DNA from: Tritrichomonas musculus
Lineage: Eukaryota; Parabasalia; Tritrichomonadida; Tritrichomonadidae
Direction of reading: 5' to 3'
Assembly: GCA_039105265.1 (NCBI GenBank)
Contig: JAPFFF010000089.1
Coordinates: 42,492-106,491 of the forward strand
Length of the DNA: 64,000 nucleotides
Shown here: positions 55,382 through 64,000 of the stretch, piece after piece
How the letters are laid out: each line of letters begins with the position of its first letter
Numbering within the stretch: the stretch's first letter is position 1
The notes under the pieces: generated by a model
Seen by the model: the letters and a program-made list of their open reading frames with translations, nothing else
Databases searched by the model: none
Told to the model about the DNA's origin: nothing
Translations under genes and position numbers: made by a program

Positions 55382-57420
55382 CAGATGCAACGAGAACTAC
55401 AGTTGAATCATCAGATTCAACGAGAACTGCAGTTGAATCATCAGATTCAACGAGAACTGCAGTTGAATCATCAGATTCAACGAGAACTGCAGTTGAATCA
55501 TCAGATTCAACGAGAACTGCAGTTGAATCATCAGATTCAACGACAACTGCAGTTGAATCATCAGATTCAACGAGAACTGCAGTTGAATCATCAGATTCAA
55601 AGAGAACTGCAGTTGAATCATCAGATGCAACGAGAACTGCAGTTGAATCATCAGATTCAACGAGAACTGCAGTTTAATAATAAGATTCAACGAGAACTGC
55701 AGTTTAATAATAAGATGAAACAAGAACTGCAGTTGAATAATCAGATGCAACGAGAACTGCAGTTGAATCATCAGATTCAACGACAACTGCAGTTGAATCA
55801 TCAGATTCAACGAGAACTGCAGTTGAATCATCAGATGCAACGAGAACTGCAGTTGAATCATCAGATTCAACGAGAACTGCAGTTTAATAATAAGATTCAA
55901 CGAGAACTGCAGTTTAATAATAAGATGAAACAAGAACTGCAGTTGAATAATCAGATGCAACGAGAACTGCAGTTGAATCATCAGATGCAACGAGAACTGC
56001 AGTTGAATCATCAGATGCAACGAGAACTGCAGTTGAATCATCAGATTCAACGAGAACTGCAGTTGAATCATCAGATGCAACGAGAACTGCAGTTGAATCA
56101 TCAGATTCAACGAGAACTTCAGTTGAATCATCAGATTCAACGAGAACTGCAGTTGAATCATCAGATGCAACGAGAACTGCAGTTGAATCATCAGATGAAA
56201 CAAGAACTGCAGTTGAATCATCAGATGCAACGAGAACTGCAGTTGAATCATCAGATGCAACGAGAACTGCAGTTGAATCATCAGATGCAACGAGAACTGC
56301 AGTTGAATCATCAGATGCAACGACAACTGCAGTTGAATCATCAGATGCAACGAGAACTGCAGTTGAATCATCAGATTCAACGACAACTGCAGTTGAATCA
56401 TCAGATGCAACGAGAACTGCAGTTGAATCATCAGATGCAACGAGAACTGCAGTTGAATCATCAGATTCAACGAGAACTGCAGTTGAATCATCAGATTCAA
56501 CGAGAACTGCAGTTGAATCATCAGATTCAACGAGAACTGCAGTTGAATCATCAGATGCAACGACAACTGCAGTTGAATCATCAGATGCAACGACAACTGC
56601 AGTTGAATCATCAGATGCAACGAGAACTGCAGTTGAATCATCAGATGCAACGAGAACTGCAGTTTAATAATAAGATTCAACGAGAACTGCAGTTGAATCA
56701 TCAGATGAAACAAGAACTGCAGTTGAATCATCAGATGCAACAAGAACTGCAGTTGAATCATCAGATGCAACGAGAACTGCAGTTGAATCATCAGATGCAA
56801 CGAGAACTGCAGTTGAACCATCAGATGCAACAAGAACTGCCGTTTAATATTAAGATGCAACAAGAACTGCAGTTGAATCATCAGATGCAACGAGAACTGC
56901 AGTTGAATCATCAGATTCAACAAGAACTGCAGTTGAATCATCAGATGCAACGACAACTGCAGTTGAATCATCAGATGCAACGAGAACTGCAGTTGAATCA
57001 TCAGATGCAACGAGAACTGCAGTTGAATCATCAGATGCAACGAGAACTGCAGTTGAATCATCAGATTCAACGAGAACTGCAGTTGAATCATCAGATTCAA
57101 CGAGAACTGCAGTTTAATAATAAGATTCAACGAGAACTGCAGTTTAATAATAAGATGAAACAAGAACTGCAGTTGAATCATCAGATGCAACGAGAACTGC
57201 AGTTGAATCATCAGATGCAACGAGAACTGCAGTTGAATCATCAGATTCAACGAGAACTGCAGTTGAATCATCAGATGCAACGACAACTGCAGTTGAATCA
57301 TCAGATTCAACGAGAACTGCAGTTGAATCATCAGATTCAACGAGAACTGCAGTTGAATCATCAAATGCAACGAGAACTGCCGTTTAATATTAAGATGCAA
57401 CAAGAACTGCAGTTGAATCA
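55382..57420. repeat. 2.19-kb tandem duplication, first copy
   Basis: It matches 57572-59580 at an offset of 2,190 bp, then 2,160 bp after a one-unit loss near 58.3 kb. Shared rare markers are CAAAGAGAAC at 55598/57788, AACTTCAG at about 56117/58307, and CCGTTTAATATT at 56840/59000 and 57380/59540. Its first part (TTTAAT-AAG pairs, GAATAATCAG, AACTTCAG) also matches 9.3-10.3 and 20.5-21.6 kb, so it is a chimera of the left-half and right-half lineages. Confidence 0.88.
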
Positions 57421-57571
57421 TCAGATGCAACGACAACTGCAGTTGAATCATCAGATTCAACGAGAACTGCAGTTGAATCATCAGATTCAACGAGAACTGC
57501 AGTTGAATCATCAGATTCAACGAGAACTGCAGTTGAATCATCAGATGCAACGAGAACTGCAGTTGAATCAT

Positions 57572-59580
57572 CAGATGCAACGAGAACTACAGTTGAATCA
57601 TCAGATTCAACGAGAACTGCAGTTGAATCATCAGATTCAACGAGAACTGCAGTTGAATCATCAGATTCAACGAGAACTGCAGTTGAATCATCAGATTCAA
57701 CGAGAACTGCAGTTGAATCATCAGATTCAACGACAACTGCAGTTGAATCATCAGATTCAACGAGAACTGCAGTTGAATCATCAGATTCAAAGAGAACTGC
57801 AGTTGAATCATCAGATGCAACGAGAACTGCAGTTGAATCATCAGATTCAACGAGAACTGCAGTTTAATAATAAGATTCAACGAGAACTGCAGTTTAATAA
57901 TAAGATGAAACAAGAACTGCAGTTGAATAATCAGATGCAACGAGAACTGCAGTTGAATCATCAGATTCAACGACAACTGCAGTTGAATCATCAGATTCAA
58001 CGAGAACTGCAGTTGAATCATCAGATGCAACGAGAACTGCAGTTGAATCATCAGATTCAACGAGAACTGCAGTTTAATAATAAGATTCAACGAGAACTGC
58101 AGTTTAATAATAAGATGAAACAAGAACTGCAGTTGAATAATCAGATGCAACGAGAACTGCAGTTGAATCATCAGATGCAACGAGAACTGCAGTTGAATCA
58201 TCAGATGCAACGAGAACTGCAGTTGAATCATCAGATTCAACGAGAACTGCAGTTGAATCATCAGATGCAACGAGAACTGCAGTTGAATCATCAGATGCAA
58301 CAAGAACTTCAGTTGAATCATCAGATTCAACGAGAACTGCAGTTGAATCATCAGATGAAACAAGAACTGCAGTTGAATCATCAGATGCAACGAGAACTGC
58401 AGTTGAATCATCAGATGCAACGAGAACTGCAGTTGAATCATCAGATGCAACGAGAACTGCAGTTGAATCATCAGATGCAACGACAACTGCAGTTGAATCA
58501 TCAGATGCAACGAGAACTGCAGTTGAATCATCAGATTCAACGACAACTGCAGTTGAATCATCAGATGCAACGAGAACTGCAGTTGAATCATCAGATGCAA
58601 CGAGAACTGCAGTTGAATCATCAGATTCAACGAGAACTGCAGTTGAATCATCAGATTCAACGAGAACTGCAGTTGAATCATCAGATTCAACGAGAACTGC
58701 AGTTGAATCATCAGATGCAACGACAACTGCAGTTGAATCATCAGATGCAACGACAACTGCAGTTGAATCATCAGATGCAACGAGAACTGCAGTTGAATCA
58801 TCAGATGCAACGAGAACTGCAGTTTAATAATAAGATTCAACGAGAACTGCAGTTGAATCATCAGATGAAACAAGAACTGCAGTTGAATCATCAGATGCAA
58901 CAAGAACTGCAGTTGAATCATCAGATGCAACGAGAACTGCAGTTGAATCATCAGATGCAACGAGAACTGCAGTTGAACCATCAGATGCAACAAGAACTGC
59001 CGTTTAATATTAAGATGCAACAAGAACTGCAGTTGAATCATCAGATGCAACGAGAACTGCAGTTGAATCATCAGATTCAACGAGAACTGCAGTTGAATCA
59101 TCAGATGCAACGACAACTGCAGTTGAATCATCAGATGCAACGAGAACTGCAGTTGAATCATCAGATGCAACGAGAACTGCAGTTGAATCATCAGATGCAA
59201 CGAGAACTGCAGTTGAATCATCAGATTCAACGAGAACTGCAGTTGAATCATCAGATTCAACGAGAACTGCAGTTTAATAATAAGATTCAACGAGAACTGC
59301 AGTTTAATAATAAGATGAAACAAGAACTGCAGTTGAATCATCAGATGCAACGAGAACTGCAGTTGAATCATCAGATGCAACGAGAACTGCAGTTGAATCA
59401 TCAGATTCAACGAGAACTGCAGTTGAATCATCAGATGCAACGACAACTGCAGTTGAATCATCAGATTCAACGAGAACTGCAGTTGAATCATCAGATTCAA
59501 CGAGAACTGCAGTTGAATCATCAAATGCAACGAGAACTGCCGTTTAATATTAAGATGCAACAAGAACTGCAGTTGAATCA
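57572..59580. repeat. 2.19-kb tandem duplication, second copy
   Basis: This is the partner of 55382-57420. The unit with AACTTCAG reads ATGCAACAAG here instead of ATTCAACGAG. The order leaves the duplication just after the last CCGTTTAATATT cassette and enters the 59582 block. Confidence 0.88.
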
Positions 59581-59581
59581 T

Positions 59582-62500
59582 CAGATGCAACGAGAACTGC
59601 AGTTGAATCATCAGATTCAACGAGAACTACAGTTGAATCATCAGATGCAACGAGAACTGCAGTTGAATCATCAGATGCAACGAGAACTGCAGTTTAATAA
59701 TAAGATTCAACAAGAACTGCAGTTTAATCATAAGATTCAACGAGAACTGCAGTTTAATCATAAGATTCAACGAGAACTGCAGTTTAATAATAAGATTCAA
59801 CAAGAACTGCAGTTGAATCATCAGATGCAACGAGAACTGCAGTTGAATCATCAGATTCAACGAGAACTGCAGTTGAATCATCAGATTCAACGACAACTGC
59901 AGTTGAATCATCAGATGCAACGAGAACTGCAGTTGAATCATCAGATGCAACGAGAACTGCAGTTGAATCATCAGATGCAACGAGAACTACAGTTTAATAA
60001 TAAGATTCAACGAGAACTGCAGTTGAATCATCAGATGCAACGAGAACTACAGTTGAATCATCAGATTCAACGAGAACTGCAGTTGAATCATCAGATGCAA
60101 CAAGAACTGCAGTTGAATCATCAGATTCAACGAGAACTGCAGTTGAATCATCAGATTCAACGAGAACTGCAGTTGAACCATCAGATTCAACGAGAACTAC
60201 AGTTGAATCATCAGATTCAACGAGAACTGCAGTTGAATCATCAGATTCAACGAGAACTACAGTTGAATCATCAGATTCAACGAGAACTGCAGTTGAATCA
60301 TCAGATGCAACGAGAACTACAGTTGAATCATCAGATTCAACGAGAACTGCAGTTGAATCATCAGATGCAACGACAACTGCAGTTGAATCATCAGATGCAA
60401 CGACAACTGCAGTTGAATCATCAGATTCAACGAGAACTGCAGTTGAATCATCAGATTCAACGAGAACTGCAGTTGAACCATCAGATTCAACGAGAACTAC
60501 AGTTGAATCATCAGATTCAACGAGAACTGCAGTTGAATCATCAGATTCAACGAGAACTACAGTTGAATCATCAGATTCAACGAGAACTGCAGTTGAATCA
60601 TCAGATGCAACGAGAACTACAGTTGAATCATCAGATTCAACGAGAACTGCAGTTGAATCATCAGATGCAACGACAACTGCAGTTGAATCATCAGATGCAA
60701 CGAGAACTGCAGTTGAATCATCAGATTCAACGAGAACTGCAGTTGAATCATCAGATGCAACGAGAACTGCAGTTGAATCATCAGATGCAACGAGAACTGC
60801 AGTTTAATAATAAGATGAAACAAGAACTGCAGTTGAATCATCAGATGCAACGAGAACTGCAGTTGAATCATCAGATGCAACGAGAACTGCAGTTGAATCA
60901 TCAGATGCAACGACAACTGCAGTTGAATCATCAGATTCAACGAGAACTGCAGTTGAATCATCAGATGCAACGACAACTGCAGTTGAATCATCAGATGCAA
61001 CGACAACTGCAGTTGAATCATCAGATGCAACGAGAACTGCAGTTGAATCATCAGATGCAACGAGAACTGCAGTTTAATAATAAGATTCAACGAGAACTGC
61101 AGTTGAATCATCAGATGAAACAAGAACTGCAGTTGAATCATCAGATGCAACAAGAACTGCAGTTGAATCATCAGATTCAACGAGAACTGCAGTTGAATCA
61201 TCAGATTCAACGAGAACTGCAGTTGAACCATCAGATTCAACGAGAACTACAGTTGAATCATCAGATTCAACGAGAACTGCAGTTGAATCATCAGATTCAA
61301 CGAGAACTACAGTTGAATCATCAGATTCAACGAGAACTGCAGTTGAATCATCAGATGCAACGAGAACTACAGTTGAATCATCAGATTCAACGAGAACTGC
61401 AGTTGAATCATCAGATGCAACGACAACTGCAGTTGAATCATCAGATGCAACGACAACTGCAGTTGAATCATCAGATTCAACGAGAACTGCAGTTGAATCA
61501 TCAGATGCAACGAGAACTGCAGTTGAATCATCAGATTCAACGAGAACTGCAGTTGAATCATCAGATGCAACAAGAACTGCAGTTGAATCATCAGATTCAA
61601 CGAGAACTGCAGTTGAATCATCAGATTCAACGAGAACTGCAGTTGAATCATCAGATGCAACGAGAACTGCAGTTGAATCATCAGATGCAACGAGAACTGC
61701 AGTTGAATCATCAGATGCAACGAGAACTGCAGTTTAATCATAAGATTCAACGAGAACTGCAGTTTAATCATAAGATTCAACGAGAACTGCAGTTTAATAA
61801 TAAGATTCAACAAGAACTGCAGTTGAATCATCAGATGCAACGAGAACTGCAGTTGAATCATCAGATTCAACGAGAACTGCAGTTGAATCATCAGATTCAA
61901 CGAGAACTGCAGTTGAATCATCAGATGCAACGAGAACTGCAGTTGAATCATCAGATGCAACGAGAACTGCAGTTGAATCATCAGATGCAACGAGAACTGC
62001 AGTTGAATCATCAGATTCAACGAGAACTGCAGTTGAATCATCAGATGCAACGAGAACTGCAGTTGAATCATCAGATTCAACGAGAACTGCAGTTGAATCA
62101 TCAGATGCAACGAGAACTACAGTTGAATCATCAGATTCAACGAGAACTGCAGTTGAATCATCAGATGCAACGAGAACTACAGTTGAATCATCAGATTCAA
62201 CGAGAACTGCAGTTGAATCATCAGATGCAACGACAACTGCAGTTGAATCATCAGATTCAACGAGAACTGCAGTTGAATCATCAGATTCAACGAGAACTGC
62301 AGTTGAACCATCAGATTCAACGAGAACTACAGTTGAATCATCAGATTCAACGAGAACTGCAGTTGAATCATCAGATTCAACGAGAACTACAGTTGAATCA
62401 TCAGATTCAACGAGAACTGCAGTTGAATCATCAGATGCAACGAGAACTACAGTTGAATCATCAGATTCAACGAGAACTGCAGTTGAATCATCAGATGCAA

Positions 62501-63811
62501 CGACAACTGCAGTTGAATCATCAGATGCAACGACAACTGCAGTTGAATCATCAGATTCAACGAGAACTGCAGTTGAATCATCAGATGCAACGAGAACTGC
62601 AGTTGAATCATCAGATGCAACGAGAACTGCAGTTTAATAATAAGATGAAACAAGAACTGCAGTTGAATCATCAGATGCAACGAGAACTGCAGTTGAATCA
62701 TCAGATGCAACGAGAACTGCAGTTGAATCATCAGATGCAACGACAACTGCAGTTGAATCATCAGATGCAACGAGAACTGCAGTTGAATCATCAGATGCAA
62801 CGAGAACTGCAGTTTAATAATAAGATGAAACAAGAACTGCAGTTGAATCATCAGATGCAACGACAACTGCAGTTGAATCATCAGATGCAACGAGAACTGC
62901 AGTTGAATCATCAGATGCAACGAGAACTGCAGTTGAATCATCAGATTCAACGAGAACTGCAGTTGAATCATCAGATTCAACGAGAACTGCAGTTGAATCA
63001 TCAGATGCAACGAGAACTGCAGTTGAATCATCAGATGCAACGAGAACTACAGTTGAATCATCAGATTCAACGAGAACTGCAGTTGAACCATCAGATTCAA
63101 CGAGAACTGCAGTTGAACCATCAGATTCAACGAGAACTGCAGTTGAATCATCAGATTCAACGAGAACTGCAGTTGAACCATCAGATTCAACGAGAACTGC
63201 AGTTGAATCATCAGATTCAACGAGAACTACAGTTGAATCATCAGATTCAACGAGAACTGCAGTTGAACCATCAGATGCAACGAGAACTGCAGTTGAATCA
63301 TCAGATGCAACGAGAACTGCAGTTTAATAATAAGATGCAACAAGAACTGCAGTTGAATCATCAGATGCAACGAGAACTGCAGTTGAATCATCAGATTCAA
63401 CGAGAACTGCAGTTGAATCATCAGATGCAGCGAGAACTGCAGTTGAATCATCAGATTCAACGAGAACTGCAGTTGAATCATCAGATTCAACGAGAACTGC
63501 AGTTGAATCATCAGATGCAACGAGAACTGCAGTTGAATCATCAGATGCAACGAGAACTACAGTTGAATCATCAGATTCAACGAGAACTGCAGTTGAATCA
63601 TCAGATTCAACGAGAACTGCAGTTGAATCATCAGATTCAACGAGAACTGCAGTTGAATCATCAGATGCAACGAGAACTGCAGTTGAATCATCAGATTCAA
63701 CGACAACTGCAGTTGAATCATCAGATTCAACGAGAACTGCAGTTGAATCATCAGATGCAACGAGAACTGCAGTTGAATCATCAGATGCAACGAGAACTGC
63801 AGTTGAATCAT
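59582..63811. repeat. 3.9-kb block, second copy, with 300-bp tandem gain
   Basis: This is the partner of 50762-54691. Units at about 60181-60480 repeat the next ten units (Ta, T, Ta, T, Ga, T, Gz...), giving two cores 300 bp apart where the first copy has one. The match ends at 63812, where a G unit faces T at 54692. The final 189 bp are ordinary array. Confidence 0.85.
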
Positions 63812-64000
63812 CAGATGCAACGAGAACTGCAGTTGAATCATCAGATGCAACGAGAACTGCAGTTGAATCATCAGATGCAACGAGAACTGCAGTTGAACCA
63901 TCAGATTCAACGAGAACTGCAGTTGAATCATCAGATGCAACGAGAACTACAGTTGAATCATCAGATTCAACGAGAACTGCAGTTGAATCATCAGATGCAA

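Larger units (their letters stand above)
1..64000. repeat. 30-bp tandem satellite array filling the window
   Basis: Every part of the window is a head-to-tail copy of one 30-bp unit (first copy 1-30), about 2,133 copies with no change of orientation and no intervening sequence. Unit starts fall at 1 mod 30 up to about 14340. Two 1-bp insertions then shift the register by +2, and a 1-bp deletion near 48331 brings it back to +1. The consensus contains GATTCAAC, the palindrome AACTGCAGTT and GTTGAATC. Most units differ from consensus at 0-3 sites drawn from a small shared set: base 6 T/G, 18 G/A, 27 T/C, 11 G/A, 13 G/C, 24 G/T, 28 C/A, 1 C/A and 9 A/G. This shared-variant pattern is what unequal exchange and block amplification are known to produce. 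Both ends of the array lie outside the window. The family is not one I recognise. Confidence 0.99.
55235..64000 (+). other. Open decapeptide frame running off the right edge (2,922 codons)
   Basis: After TAG at 55232-55234 in the divergent unit, an ATG at 55235 opens the decapeptide frame, and I see no stop before the window ends. It may extend further. As with the other frames this is expected from the repeat unit, and no gene is claimed. Confidence 0.2.

Noticed and set aside
1-64000. CRISPR array (30-bp repeats)
   Set aside because: Repeats are directly abutting with no spacers, there are no cas genes, and the array is thousands of units long.
22-64000. Giant protein-coding genes on the plus strand
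   Set aside because: All residues derive from the 30-bp unit, starts are arbitrary, and there is no non-repeat domain, promoter or splice structure. The frames are broken by copied stops and indels. They are kept as low-confidence open frames only.
1-64000. Telomeric repeat, CENP-B box, tRNA, rRNA, retroviral or other virus-derived element
   Set aside because: No matching motif was seen on either strand. The sequence is only the 30-bp family.
1-64000. 10-bp sub-repeat within the 30-bp unit
   Set aside because: The three thirds of the unit share little beyond short AA/TT steps. The inverted symmetry is much clearer than any direct 10-bp repeat.

Overview
The whole 64 kb window is one uninterrupted tandem array of a 30-bp satellite/minisatellite unit: about 2,133 head-to-tail copies, all in the same orientation. 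I see no unique flanking DNA, RNA gene, transposon, conventional gene or array edge. The consensus unit has about 40% G+C, one CpG, one PstI hexamer (CTGCAG) and strong internal dyad symmetry. The window resembles eukaryotic constitutive heterochromatin (centromeric, pericentromeric or subtelomeric), or a very large minisatellite. The species cannot be told from the sequence, and I do not recognise the repeat.

Unit notation used below: bases are numbered 1-30 from CAGAT, so the first unit is 1-30. Base 6 is T or G ('T unit', 'G unit'). Recurrent extra changes are base 18 G>A ('a'), base 27 T>C ('p'), base 11 G>A ('q', loses the CpG) and base 13 G>C ('z'). 'F/K' marks TTTAAT plus AAG changes across a unit junction. 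Read this way, the array is a barcode that shows nested duplications.

Layout: 1-990 copies part of 10.4-11.4 kb. A module at 1.08-2.9 kb recurs at 7.1-8.9, 18.3-20.1 and about 53-55 kb, with shorter copies at 5.6, 32.2, 33.1 and 46.0 kb. A segment of about 10 kb (3841-13890) is repeated at 15093-25202. Between these copies lies the only strongly divergent patch (14281-14552), with two 31-bp units. Next come higher-order repeats of 660/690/810/1050 bp (25.1-32.1 kb), a segment of about 4.3 kb at 36.7-41.1 kb repeated at 47.8-51.9 kb, a 630/480/360-bp higher-order array (42.2-46.05 kb), a 2.19-kb tandem duplication (55.4-59.6 kb), and a 3.9-kb block (50.8-54.7 kb) repeated at 59.6-63.8 kb.

Because the unit is a multiple of three and lacks stops in four of six frames, the window contains very long open frames, up to 3,974 codons, encoding a Gln/Leu-rich decapeptide repeat. 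I treat these as properties of the repeat rather than genes. The unusually few independent stop events in the plus-strand decapeptide frame are listed as worth checking.
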